Shown: positions 1 to 11,000 of the stretch, piece by piece | Position numbering within the stretch: position 1 is the stretch's first letter | Layout of the letters: every line of letters begins with the position of its first letter | Source: Dichetophora obliterata | Taxonomy: Eukaryota > Arthropoda > Insecta > Diptera > Sciomyzidae | Direction: 5' to 3' | NCBI GenBank assembly: GCA_963920525.1 | Contig: OY986439.1 | Coordinates: 44,751,193-44,815,192 of the forward strand | DNA: 64,000 nt | Notes under the pieces: model-generated | The model's input: only the letters and a program-made list of their open reading frames with translations | The model's database searches: none | What the model was told of the DNA's origin: nothing | Made by a program: the position numbers and the translations under genes

Positions 1-2
1 GC

Positions 3-3000
3 AATAATTTAAATTTTTTAATAGATACTGGTGCGGCAGTTTCAGTTGTACCATCTTCAAAATTCAAATCAATTAAAAGACATTCTGACATCAATTTAAT
101 AGCTGCTAATGGCTCATCAATAGAAACTTTCGGTATAAAACTCTTTAAAATTGACTTAGGTCTTTGTCGTGATTTCGAATTTTCATTTTTATTAGCTAAT
201 ATTTCAACACCTATCATTGGAGCAAATTTTTTGGAAAAGTTTGGAATCATAGTTGATATCAAAAATAAACAAATAATCGATTTAACCACTAAACTAAAAG
301 TAAATGGAACTTCTGGCTTTTGTGATATTTACTCTCTCAAATTACCTCTCCATGAAAAGAAATTTTCCACCCTTCTTCAAGAATTTCCTGCTCTCACCTC
401 TGAACCAGACTACACCAAACCAGTGAAGCATAGTACGGTTCATAGGATAGAAACAAAAGGAATTTTTCCATATACAAAACCACGTCGTTTAGATCCAATC
501 AAAATGAAAATAGCCAAAACGGAATTTGAATACCTTGTAAAAGTCGGAATTTGTAGACCTTCTAATTCTCCTATTGCATCTGCCCTTCATTAAGTCCCTA
601 AAAAAGAACAAAATGATTGGCGACCATGTGGAGATTATTGAATGCTCAATTGTATTACCGTACCCGATCGTTATCCTCTTCCACACATACATGATCTAAG
701 CATCGAACTAAAAAACAAAACCGTATTTTCGAAAATTGATCTTGTTCGTGCATACCACCAGATTCCAATGGCCGAAGAAGATGTTTATAAAACGGCAATA
801 ACTACTCCATTCGGAATGTTTGAATTTTTACGCATGCCATTCGGTTTGAGAAATAGTGCTCAAACCTTCCAACGTTTCATCAAAGAAATATTTTTTGGTT
901 TAGACTTTGTGTTTACATACGTGGATGACATTTTAATTGCAAGTGAAAATGAGAATCAACATTTAGAACATCTAAAAATTATTTTTAATCTACTACAACA
1001 ATATGGACTTAACATCAAACCTTCAAAATGTATTTTCGGTGTACCTTCACTAGATTTTCTTAGTTATGAAATTTCTTCTAAAGGAATACAACCCTCTAAA
1101 GATAGAGTTAATTTAATTATAAATTTTGATAGACCAACTTCTATAAATAAACTTCAAAAGTTTATTGGAATGGTTAATTATTACCATCGTTACATCCCGA
1201 TGTTAGCTGCAGAACTAAGTTCTCTGCACGAAATGCTAACATCTGCATCCAAATATAAAACTAAACAATTAACTTGGACTGAAAAATCAACAATTGCATT
1301 TGAGAAAGTTCGCTCTCTTTTTGCCAAAAATACTCTTCTCACACATTTCAATAAATATGCAAAATTATCTCTAGCAGTGGATGCATCAAACGTCGCTATT
1401 GGAGCTGTTCTACAACAATCCACAAGAGATAGTTGGGAACCCCTAGCATATTTTTCTCAAAAACTTAGTCCCACAGAAATAAAGTATTCAACCTTTGATA
1501 GAGAACTTTTAGGAATTTACCGCGCTGTCAAACATTTTAGACATTTTTTAGAAGGAAGGCATTTTACTATATACACTGATCACAAACCATTGACATTTAT
1601 TATAAATTCAAAAACTGATAGATCACCCCGACAAACACGACATTTAGAATACATAGCTCAATTCACAAACAACATACAATACATTTCTGGAAAACAAAAC
1701 ATAGTTGCAGACACACTTTCTCGCATTCCAGAAATTGACGCGATATCTTCACAAGATATAAATTTTCAAACACTACACAAAGAATAACAAACAGACGAGA
1801 CTCTACAAATTCTAATTAAATCTCCAAATTCTAAATGCAATTTAAAAGCAGTTCTAATTCCTATTTTAAATATTAAAAATTGGTGTGACATTTCTAGTCA
1901 CTCTACACGACCCTTCGTTCCAACTTCCATGCGAAAGAGTATATTTGACAAAATTCATTCATTGTCTCATCCTGGTGTACGAGCCACTAGACGATTAATA
2001 CAATCAAAATACTTTTGGCCTATTATGCGAAAAGAAATAAATGATTGGTCATCAAGTTGTATTAACTGTCAAAAATCCAAAATTAATGTATACACAAAAA
2101 CACCTATCCAAAAAATCGAAATTCCACCAGGCAGATTTGAACATATTCATATGGATCTAGTGGGACCACTACCTATATCAAATGATTTTCGATATATGCT
2201 TACAATCATAGATAAACATACGCGTTGGCCAGAAGTATACCCTCTAAAAAATATCTTGGCACAAACTGTAGCAAATACTTTCGTTCAAAATTATGTTCCA
2301 CGTTTTGGTGTTCCTCTTACTATTACTGTCGATCAAGGCACTCAATTTACATCAAAATTATTCAGTGAATTAACAAAATTACTAGGTGCACACAAAATTC
2401 ACACTTCGTCATTTCATCCACAATCAAACGGGATGATAGAACGTTTTCATCGACAACTCAAGACGTCTATTGTATGTTCAGAAGATTCCGTACATTGGTT
2501 AGAACTTTTACCTTGGATACTTCTTGGCTTACGAACTGCAATAAAAGAAGATTTAAATTGTTCTTCTGCAGAGTTGGTTTACGGTCAAACTTTAAAGTTA
2601 TCAGGGGAATTAGTTGTTCCAAATAATGATAATATAAACACGGATCATATTCTTTTCAAAAATTAGGAGAACATTTTTCCCACATTCGTTCAAAAATTGT
2701 TCATCATAATAATGACAAAAGTTATGTTCCAAAATCGCTGAGTACTTGTGAATATGTTTTTGTAAAAATAAATCGTTTATCTGGACTTCAACAACCATTT
2801 GAAGGTCCTTTTAAAGCAATTTCTAAATACGAGAAAACATTTCAAATTCAATACGGTAACACAATAAAATCTCTCTCTATTGATCATCTCAAACCAGCAT
2901 ACACTAATTCAAAAACAGAAATACACAATTCTACTCCTTCAAACAATTCTTTTAAAAAGAAAGTTTCTTTTAATGTGGTGATCAATAATTTCGATGCTCT

Positions 3001-3013
3001 GGTGTTCTTCTAA
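3..3013 (+). pseudogene. Ty3/gypsy-type LTR retrotransposon pol, decayed
   Basis: The open frame begins before the window and shows a protease DTGA at about 24-35. Reverse transcriptase follows, with YVDD at 918-929. RNase H blocks lie near 1371, 1486 and 1573 (TDHKPL). An integrase has an HHCC zinc finger near 1950-2075, D residues in MDLVGP and VDQGTQF, and E in MIERFHR. The domain order PR-RT-RH-IN is that of Ty3/gypsy, and the wording of the RH and IN blocks recalls the CsRn1/Kabuki branch (from memory). The gene is broken: in-frame stops at 591-593 and 639-641 within RT, at 1785-1787 between RNase H and integrase, and a one-base frame slip in an A-run at about 2658-2662 near the integrase C-terminus. 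Coding then continues in another frame to about 3013, though the last codons may belong to the inserted LINE. The gag gene and 5' LTR lie outside the window. No function is expected from this copy. Confidence in the superfamily is very high, in the branch moderate. Confidence 0.93.
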
Positions 3014-3434
3014 AACTTATGCGAACATTGCAGATATCAAAGAAAACAAAACCAAAAATCAAAGAAAACAAACAAAAAAAATAAATAAATTTATTAAATA
3101 CAACACGAATAGTGACAGTTCGAATTTAGTGTGCCTCATAAAAAAATAAATAAAAATAAAAAAAAAATAAAAATTCACAAAAACAAAAAGTTAACAAATA
3201 ACAAAGAATAATCGTTTGATTGAAGGCAATGCCAAAAACAAATAAATCAACAACAAGTATTGCAATAAGCTGTGCTTGAGTGAAAAACAATGCGACAGAG
3301 AACTTGAGAGCGCGCGCAACAGTGTATTTTTTTGAGGAATTTTTTCTGTCGTGTTTTTGTTTTTGTTTTGTTTTTGGTGTTTAAACCAGTTTTAAATTCA
3401 AATTACAACAACAACTACTAACTAAACGCCTTAA

Positions 3435-4382
3435 ATGACACCGAGTCCAAGACTAACGCGTGAACAACTACGCCAACAAGGCCTTCGCTCTAAAAACGAA
3501 AACACACCTAAGTCAGAGAGTGGCAGCTTAACCTCTTTTAGTACTGCACTCTATGCGTTAGAAGAGCGTTTGAGTGTTAAGTTGAAAGTTGAAGTGGAAC
3601 AGCTAGAGGACCGTCTTCGACAGCACTCCGACATCCTCTTCAAGCGTCTCTCGAGTGAAATTGCGAACGTCGAGACTAAATTGAGCAACGAATTTAAGAG
3701 CGAAGTTGCAACCATCAAAAACAATTTTAGTGATTACGAACTTAAATTAAGCTCACTTGAAAATCGCATCGAACTTCTTTCCTCGCGTTGTGATGCCCTA
3801 ACCGATGAACTCAAGCGATGCTCTTCGACATCAAATTCCAACAACAGCAGTGAAAATCATAACTCTTCCGATGCAATTATTTTTGGAGTGCCTTTAATGA
3901 CAGGCGAAAATATTAAGAGCATCTTTAACCTTGTATGTCACTCTATTGAGTTTTTACCACCGCAATTAAAAGATATTTTTCGGGTAAGGCAGAGAACAAC
4001 AAATCAAAATTCAAACCCTGTGATCATCGTCAAGTTCTACACTCCGCATGACCGAAATCGGGTTTTGAAAGCATTTGGTGACTACCGCAGACGTGTTAAG
4101 AAAGCCGTGAATCTGATCAATGCAGGCTTTGAAGCAGATCACAATATCTACATCCACGAGTGCCTCAGCGCTGATACTAGAAAGCTATTACATGCTGCTA
4201 TTACCTACAAGAAACGAAAAAGTATTTACAATGCTTTCACCGTCCGAGGGTGTTTACACATTCGGCTACACAAAGGCTCCCAAAGTATTCGCATCAAAAA
4301 TGAAAGCGAGCTGCACAGCCATGTTCTTGCCGCCGAAGGAATTTGTGAAAGATGCCCGGAAGATGAAGTTGTTCCTGCCTAA
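3435..4382 (+). CDS. LINE ORF1, nucleic-acid-binding chaperone-like protein
   Basis: This 315-residue protein is the first ORF of the LINE. Residues about 35-135 are rich in heptad-like leucines (ALYALEERL, VEQLEDRL, LSSLENRIELL) and should form a coiled coil. Residues about 150-300 carry an RRM-like then basic C-terminal region (IFGVPLMTGENI, NPVIIVKFYTPHDR, IHECLSADTRKLLHAA). This resembles the ORF1 C-terminal fold shared with the baculovirus FP25K-type domain of many insect LINEs. No CCHC zinc knuckles were seen. Such proteins coat the LINE RNA and help its reverse transcription; that role is inferred from the family. The start was chosen as the first ATG of the open frame, and the next ORF begins after a 173-bp gap. 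No frame damage. Confidence 0.8.
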   Translation: MTPSPRLTREQLRQQGLRSKNENTPKSESGSLTSFSTALYALEERLSVKLKVEVEQLEDRLRQHSDILFKRLSSEIANVETKLSNEFKSEVATIKNNFSDYELKLSSLENRIELLSSRCDALTDELKRCSSTSNSNNSSENHNSSDAIIFGVPLMTGENIKSIFNLVCHSIEFLPPQLKDIFRVRQRTTNQNSNPVIIVKFYTPHDRNRVLKAFGDYRRRVKKAVNLINAGFEADHNIYIHECLSADTRKLLHAAITYKKRKSIYNAFTVRGCLHIRLHKGSQSIRIKNESELHSHVLAAEGICERCPEDEVVPA

Positions 4383-4555
4383 GTTTAAGTTTTATGTTTT
4401 TGCGTTATTTAATTTGTTTTTCTTTAACCTATCTATCTTCTTTTTATTTCTATTTGCTTCCTTCATTCCATTTCTTTGCGTAATATGTACACTTACTTCT
4501 TTTCTTATTTTTATTTCTTTTAATTCTTTATTTCTTATATTAAAAGTTAATAATA

Positions 4556-7405
4556 ATGTTAACTGTGCTGCAAATACGCGTCTTTTTATCTCAAACCATA
4601 TCCGTTGTGAGTTCGAATAATTACGATCGTTGTTGTTCTAGAGACAATCTCTATGCTTTAATTCGAATATTAAGCAGGCAAGCGACGGGACTACAGGTAT
4701 GTCATATTAATGCGCAAAGTTTAAATAATAAAATTGATGAGTTTCGGTACATTTTTGAAAACTCAAACATGGATATAATTTGTGTATCTGAAACATGGTT
4801 TCAGCCTTCTGTTCAAAATAGTGTCTTAAGTGTAAAGGGTTATAGATCATTTCGTGCGGATCGAGAGTCTCATGCCGGTGGGGTTGCAATTTTTGTTAAA
4901 GATGGTATTACATGCAACTTAATCAGTAAATCAAACTCTGAAGATAATATTGAATTCCTATTTGTTGACATAATCTATGAATCCAAAAAACTACTTGTCG
5001 GCACAGTTTATAGGCCAAATCGTTATGTCCATACAGAAAACTTAATGTTGAAAATTGAATCGGTGGTAAGCTCCTATGCTGACATCATAATTTGTGGCGA
5101 TTTTAATTGTGATTTATTGGTTGAAACTCATTTATCTGATGATATGTGTGCACTTGGTCTTACGTCGCCAAACTGCACCACACCCACACACTTTTCCAAA
5201 AATAGAAATTCGCTGCTAGACCTCTTTTTTGTCGGTGATAATGATAAAGTCTTACTTTATGACCAGCTATCTGCTCCTGTTTTTTCCAAGCATGACCTGA
5301 TTTTTCTTTGCTATAATTTTCAGCTGCTAATACCAGAGCAAAAAATAACATACCGAGATTTTACAAATATAGATTTTAGCTCTCTTCAGACAGAGCTAAA
5401 TCACGTCGACTGGACAGAAATTTATCACATGCTATCAGTAAATGATAAGTTAGATTTCCTACAACGTAACGTCAATTCATTATTTGAAAAACATGTTCCT
5501 CTTAAAACTAAAGTTGTAAAGCACTCTCTAAGGCCCTGGTTTTCCAGTACCCTTAAAAGTTTAATGAAAAAACGTGACGCAGCGTATAATAAATGGAAAC
5601 GTCTCAAAACACCCGAGCGTTATAATATTTTCCGCATATGCAGAAACAATGTGGTCAGGGCGGTGAAAATTGCCAAGTTAGCATATTATGAATCTAAATT
5701 TAGCTCTGCCATAGGCAGCAAAACGAAGTGGAATATTATTCGGCAAATTGGAGTTGGTAGAAATATTTCGCTTACAGACACTAGCGTAGACGTCGAGGCT
5801 CTAAATAACAAATTTATAGATTTACCTATGTCAGCGCCCAGTGTCAACTGTTGTCGCATCTTTCAGAGATCTATCAACTCGTACTCAGCTTTTAATTTTC
5901 AATGCGTTGAATATACAGAAGTACTGCGAAGTTGCTTAGAGATTAAATCTAATGCCGTCGGTTTCGATGAAATACATCCCAGGTTTTTTAAGTTACTTCT
6001 TCCTGCTCTAACCCCTTTCATTATTAACATTTTCAATACCATCATAACGAAATCAGAATTCCCTGCTATTTGGAAAAAAGCTAAAATTATTCCCATCCCT
6101 AAAACTGGTAATGAATTCCGCCCCATAGCAATTTTACCATATCTATCAAAAGTTTTTGAAACGCTGATGTACTACCAAATAAACAAATTTCTTTTGGACA
6201 ATAAACTGCTAACTGACAGACAGTCAGGATTCCGACCTAAGCGTAGTTGCGTGACTGCTCTACTTGACGTCAGCGATGAAATTCGAAATAACCTCGATCG
6301 CAATGAAATCAGTTTCTTGGTTTTGCTAGATCATTCGAAAGCTTTCGACACGGTTGATCACCAAATTTTATGTTCGAAATTATTAAATGTGTTTAATTTT
6401 TCCGCCACTGCAACTCGACTAATGACCTCTTATCTCACAAACAGATCACAAGCCGTTAATATAGGCAGCGTTACTTCCAATTTCTTACCTGTAAACCGTG
6501 GCGTTCCTCAAGGCTCTGTAATGGGCCCTCTTTTATTTTCGGTTTATATAAACGACTTACCAACTGTGCTGCAAAATTGTGGTATACAAATGTACGCTGA
6601 TGATGTACAACTGTATACTAGCTGTCGCAAATGTGATATTACCACGTGTGTTGATAGTCTGAATGCTAATTTGTGTAAAATTTACGATTGGGCTTCCGCT
6701 AATGGCTTAAGCATAAACCCAAATAAGTCAAAATGTTTAATTATAACGAGAAAACATAACTCTTCTTTGCCCTTTCCGGACGTTACGATAAATGGGTCAT
6801 GTATTGAAGTTGTAAAAACGGCAAAAAATTTGGGTATTACCTTCAGCAGCACTTTAGATTGGACGAATCATGTCAACATCACTGTAGGAAAAGTTTATGG
6901 TATGCTCCGTAGCCTATGGGCCACACAGTTTTTCACCCCCTTTCACATAAGAATGTTATTAGCTAAAACGTATCTTGTCCCCACGTTATTGTACGGATCC
7001 GAAATTTTTGCATACTGTGATGCTGCTAGTAAGCGCAAGTTGAACGTTTCCTATAACAACATCGCTCGTTATGTCTTCGGACTTAAACGAACCGACCGTA
7101 TATCCCAGTATGCAAAAAAAATATTCAATTTGACTTTTGACAGTGTTTTGAACTTGAGGGCGTTAGTTTTTCTGCACAAAATTATTTTTACCAAAGAGCC
7201 AGTTTACCTATATAATAAACTAAAATTTTTAAGATCTCAGCGCGGAAACAACCTAGTCCAACCAAAACATGCCTGCTTAGCGTCCGAACGTCAGTTCTTT
7301 GTTAATTCCATACGTCTTTGGAACTCACTTCCACCGTATCTACAGCGTATTTGCAATACAGCCATATTTAAATCTAAATTATCAGATTATTTGTCTTCCT
7401 TCTAA
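4556..7405 (+). CDS. LINE ORF2, endonuclease and reverse transcriptase
   Basis: This 949-residue protein drives target-primed reverse transcription. Residues about 48-280 form an APE-type endonuclease: HINAQSL, SETW, a GGVAIF block, VYRPNR, GDFNCD near residue 180, DLFF, and SKHDLI near 244. Reverse transcriptase spans about 510-770: IPIPK, RPIAILPYLSKVFE, QSGFRPKRS, LLDHSKAFDTVDH, GVPQGSVMGPLLF, YADDVQLY near 680, then NKSKCL and LGITFS. No RNase H follows, and the C-terminus ends soon after the RT thumb. EN plus RT without RNase H, with the KAFDTVDH wording, points to the CR1 group. The true start may lie slightly downstream of this ATG because residues 1-45 look unconserved. The frame is fully open, suggesting a young copy. 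Confidence 0.9.
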   Translation: MLTVLQIRVFLSQTISVVSSNNYDRCCSRDNLYALIRILSRQATGLQVCHINAQSLNNKIDEFRYIFENSNMDIICVSETWFQPSVQNSVLSVKGYRSFRADRESHAGGVAIFVKDGITCNLISKSNSEDNIEFLFVDIIYESKKLLVGTVYRPNRYVHTENLMLKIESVVSSYADIIICGDFNCDLLVETHLSDDMCALGLTSPNCTTPTHFSKNRNSLLDLFFVGDNDKVLLYDQLSAPVFSKHDLIFLCYNFQLLIPEQKITYRDFTNIDFSSLQTELNHVDWTEIYHMLSVNDKLDFLQRNVNSLFEKHVPLKTKVVKHSLRPWFSSTLKSLMKKRDAAYNKWKRLKTPERYNIFRICRNNVVRAVKIAKLAYYESKFSSAIGSKTKWNIIRQIGVGRNISLTDTSVDVEALNNKFIDLPMSAPSVNCCRIFQRSINSYSAFNFQCVEYTEVLRSCLEIKSNAVGFDEIHPRFFKLLLPALTPFIINIFNTIITKSEFPAIWKKAKIIPIPKTGNEFRPIAILPYLSKVFETLMYYQINKFLLDNKLLTDRQSGFRPKRSCVTALLDVSDEIRNNLDRNEISFLVLLDHSKAFDTVDHQILCSKLLNVFNFSATATRLMTSYLTNRSQAVNIGSVTSNFLPVNRGVPQGSVMGPLLFSVYINDLPTVLQNCGIQMYADDVQLYTSCRKCDITTCVDSLNANLCKIYDWASANGLSINPNKSKCLIITRKHNSSLPFPDVTINGSCIEVVKTAKNLGITFSSTLDWTNHVNITVGKVYGMLRSLWATQFFTPFHIRMLLAKTYLVPTLLYGSEIFAYCDAASKRKLNVSYNNIARYVFGLKRTDRISQYAKKIFNLTFDSVLNLRALVFLHKIIFTKEPVYLYNKLKFLRSQRGNNLVQPKHACLASERQFFVNSIRLWNSLPPYLQRICNTAIFKSKLSDYLSSF

Positions 7406-7781
7406 CCAAAACTTTTATCTATTTTTACTTGATTCGCTATTCTATTATTTTTCTTCATTTATCCCTTTTCATTCGATTTCTTACCTAATTCATTTCTTTG
7501 TAATGATATTTTTCTCTCTTAATTTAAAGTTATTTTTATTTTTTTTTTTTTAATTTTCAGTTTTAAATTCTTATAATCGTTTTTTAAAAAACTGTTTTTG
7601 ATCTCAATGTATTAAATTAATTAATTTCTGTTCAAGTTATGTTTAAGTGTTTAATATTAAAAATTTGTTGATTTATATCCACACATGTTATCGGTGCTTA
7701 ACTATAAGTTTATTTCTTACAAGCGCTTATAAATAAATAAATAAATAAATAAATAAATTAATATTAAATAAGTGTTCAATT

Positions 7782-8061
7782 GGAGGGGGAGTATTTGTAG
7801 TGTCGACAAATTGTTAAAATATTTACTTGTTTCATTTTTTATACTTTACGTTTAATTCTAATTATTATTTATAATCATAAAAAAAGTCACAGATAAAAAA
7901 TGTATGTTAAAAAAAAATTTTCATTATAAAATTATATTTAAATTTGTAAAGACGAATAATAAATGTAAATGTGTTATAAAATAAAACTTCAAAATATTAA
8001 AACCAAAAACTATATGTGCATATAATATAAAATAAATTTTTTACCAAAATAAAACACTACC
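7782..8061 (+). repeat. Polypurine tract and 3' LTR of the gypsy element
   Basis: A purine run GGAGGGGGAG (7782-7791) is followed four bases later by TGTAGTGT (7796-7803). The matching inverted end ACACTACC is at 8054-8061, seven of eight bases complementary to the start. That gives an LTR of about 266 bp with AATAAA-like signals near 7979. A polypurine tract just before TG...CA-like ends is the standard 3' boundary of an LTR element. It lies 4.8 kb from the pol end because a LINE is inserted between them. The 5' LTR is outside the window, so the ends could not be confirmed by pairing. Confidence 0.7.
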
Positions 8062-9799
8062 ATAGTACATGGGAAAATCATAGTGAGATATTTTGGGAAA
8101 AATGACTGTTAATCTGTGTAATTAAAGTGTGTTGAAAAGGCGTAAAAAAGTCTAGTTCAAGTTTTTGACGTAGTTAAAGTTGAAATTGTTGTTCTTTTAG
8201 TTGTAGTTCACTTTTATTTTTAGTGCGAATTTCAGTTTAATGAAATTTTTTCATTGCTTTGCATTCAATACATTTAAAATCTGTTATGCAAAAGTAAAGG
8301 AGTTTGATTTAGAGTTAATTGTATTGTAATAATTGTGTTCTATAAATATTCTCAGCAAACGTAGCGATCGATATAACACCAAAATGTTGCGCTACTCAGA
8401 AGTATGTCACACACACAAAAACATACACACACACAAACATATTATACACCGTCGATTTAAAAATATTTCCCATATATCAAACTTAACGTAACGTACGTGA
8501 CACAACGACAACTTGCAACAGAAGCTGCTCATTGATGTTATTGCTGAACATTTTAGTGTATACATATTAATGCTAAGAATTCACAAACAAACACACATAA
8601 CTATACAATCAACATTCTGTTCACTAACCTACACATGAACATTTGACTACATTAAACATAAAATAACACAAATAAATTGACAACCACAAATGCAACATGT
8701 TGACGAGCATGGCGCAAGAATAAAAAAAGAAAAAAGAGTCGCATACGTGGTTCTTTGAAAGCATTCTGCTTCAATTGTTATAGAAAACTCAACAGGTTCC
8801 GCTAGCAACGGATACGGAAACGGAAACTGCAACAATGTGTGCTGTATTTCCCAACATATCCTTTCATAAACGTGCGTATTTTAATGAAAATGTACCAAAT
8901 TGCAGAAGAAAAAACTTTAGCTCAACTTTTTAATAGAACGACAGGCGTTGAGAAGGAAAAAAGTTATATATAATAGCACTTGAAATTGTTCACAAACGAC
9001 GTATTTTGTTTGCTATTGTTTTATATATATTTTTTTTTGTAATTAACTTTGTCGCTTTTGTGCAAGTGTTGATTAAATTTATACTTTGGTTATTTTCACA
9101 CTACGTATAGAAGAGAAAAGGAAAAACTTTTATTTGCATTTTTTAATAGTACTCAACTCTGCTAATGGAAAAGTTTTTCGTCTACTTGTTGAACCATAAA
9201 ATTGACTCTAAATATTTGAGAGAGAATGGAGAAAATAGTCCATTCACTTAATCATCTTCAAGCGTATCGCCAATTACATTTAGATACAATTTTTTTTTGT
9301 TGATACTCAGGTAGTTTTAAGCGAATGTCCGACACTAGAGATAGATTTTTAGTATGCATTTATTAATACGTATGATCTTAAGCGAATGTTAAATATTTTG
9401 TGCCACAAAAAAGTGGTGTGGTCGTAGGAATTCGTCAGGAACGAAGTTCCTTACGCTTTTTCTTTAACTCCAAATGTTATTCGAAATAAAATCTGTTTAT
9501 TTTTTCTTAAATATTAATCAGATTATTAATTATTATTTTTTTATTGTATAATTTTTTTTCATGTCAAATAATGTAAATTCACAATCGAAACAAAAAAAAA
9601 AAAGTTTAATTTAATAATTTAGGAAATAAAGGTTTATTTATTAGAAATAAAGATGCAAAATTCTTATGAGAGATGAAAATAGGCAGTAACAGTTGCCAGC
9701 GATGTTGTGTCATAACGCAACAAGCCGTTGATCATTGAACATTCATCATATTTCTTGTGAAGAGCTTGAATTGATTGAAAGGTTGGATTAAAAGCTGGA
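8062..9799. other. No gene seen; AT-rich DNA with a CA microsatellite
   Basis: I see no coding signal. A short run of ACAC repeats lies at about 8409-8440. The rest is unrecognised AT-rich sequence. Confidence 0.6.
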
Positions 9800-10282
9800 C
9801 TTTCTTAAAAGTATAAAGCAAAAAAAGACACATTTTAAGGGTCCAAATATTTTTTTGAAATTCTAACACCAGATCCAAAATAAGCGACCAGGGGCCGAAT
9901 CACAGCACCAGTGATCGAGAAAAATTGTACAAGATTGAAAGGCACTTGTCTCGTCGTGCCCTTCGTAATTTTGTTCGATCACGGATGCTGTAATTCCGCC
10001 CCAGATCATCTACAAAGAGTATAAAGCCAAAATACAATGTTTAAGGGTCAAGCCTAGTGTCAAAAGTTTATAAATTCTAACAACAGGCTCGAAATCAGTG
10101 ACCCCTTAATACTGCCAACACATATGTACTCCAAGAGTATGAAACACATTTTCAGTGCCCACGTTACTTTTAAAAAAAAACTTTTTGAAATGTTAACATC
10201 AGATTAGAAATCAGCGGCCTTTTGATACTGCCAGCACATATACTTACAAAGAGTATAAAAAACACATTTTTAGGGTGTATTA
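9800..10282. repeat. Degenerate tandem repeat, unit about 118 bp
   Basis: The phrase AGAGTATAAA with a following ACACATTTT-like block recurs near 9808, 10018, 10137 and 10255. The last three are 118-119 bp apart; the first gap is longer because a hairpin (9891-10002) is inserted. A shared core (TCTAACA...GAAATCAG...ACTGCCA) also resembles parts of the foldback at 40774-41668. Confidence 0.55.
9891..10002. mobile_element. 112-bp hairpin element (MITE-like)
   Basis: The left end GGGGCCGAATCACAGCA and the right end, read on the other strand, GGGGCGGAATTACAGCA, pair along nearly the whole length with a small loop near 9948. It interrupts one unit of the 118-bp repeat. No target duplication could be fixed. 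Confidence 0.5.
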
Positions 10283-11000
10283 TTAGGGTGGTCCTTATTT
10301 TAGAAATTGTTGAGCACCCGATTTTTTTGCTCCTTAGCGTCTAAAAATAAGTCACTGATTGTTTTTTTTTTTACAACAACAACAATAACACGTGCCGCTC
10401 GGAGCTTGAAGCTTACACAGAGGCAATGCAACTGAATGCGCATTAGGGCGCATCGAATCACAATTTTTTTCAAATTTTACATTCTAAGGGTTCTCAAAAG
10501 TTGCATAGGTTGGTCATGATTTTCCAAAAAAATTTTTAGGAAAAAAGGATGTCTTTCCCTCCCGCAAGGAAAAAGTTGTTTGTGAGAAAACAGTAAAAAA
10601 ATAACTATCTCAAAATGCTTTGTTTTTTTAAAGAAAAAAGACATAAACATATGTTTTGAAGCAAAAGGAAATATAGACTTTCGAGATAGCACAGAATTTA
10701 GCTACCCAACCGCCTTAACAACCACTTAACATTTGATTAAGAAGAGATTGAGATATGAATTTTAGTAAAAATCGATTTTCGACGTTTTTGCCGATTTTTG
10801 TCAATTATGTACACCCTGTAACTCCGCCAAAAATAACTCCATCATTTTTTTCTTTAAATCAAGTTTTTTATTTCTTTCAGTGATGCTCCTTGCAAAATTG
10901 CACCCAAATCGGAGATGGTCATTCCGTAAGGCCGTTACGTTCAAAATGGAATTGCTGTTTTATCTTTTTTTTTCTCATATCGGTCATTCAATGTCAAATT
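10283..11000. repeat. Dispersed repeat copy, paired with 36120-36575
   Basis: It begins TTAGGGTGGTCC. Several blocks (AATTGTTGAGCA, CAGTGATGCTCC, TTCAAAATGGAATTGCTG) recur in the same order on the opposite strand at 36120-36575. The nature of the element is unknown. Confidence 0.5.

Larger units (their letters stand above)
2975..7762 (+). mobile_element. CR1-group non-LTR retrotransposon (LINE), apparently full length
   Basis: The element has a 5' UTR of up to 460 bp, ORF1 (3435-4382), a 173-bp spacer, ORF2 (4556-7405), a 3' UTR and a tail of TAAA repeats at 7724-7758. Both ORFs are uninterrupted. It lies between the gypsy pol end and the gypsy polypurine tract, in the same direction, so it inserted into that element. 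The 5' border is uncertain. TTAAT occurs at 2970-2974 and 7758-7762 and could be a short target duplication, but this may be chance. Confidence 0.8.

Noticed and set aside
4120..4620. ORF of 166 codons overlapping LINE ORF1
   Set aside because: It is in another frame of ORF1 and ends in a hydrophobic AT-rich run; ORF1 itself has the conserved domain.
9800..10282. CRISPR array
   Set aside because: Repeats are long, diverged and without regular unique spacers, in a eukaryotic context.
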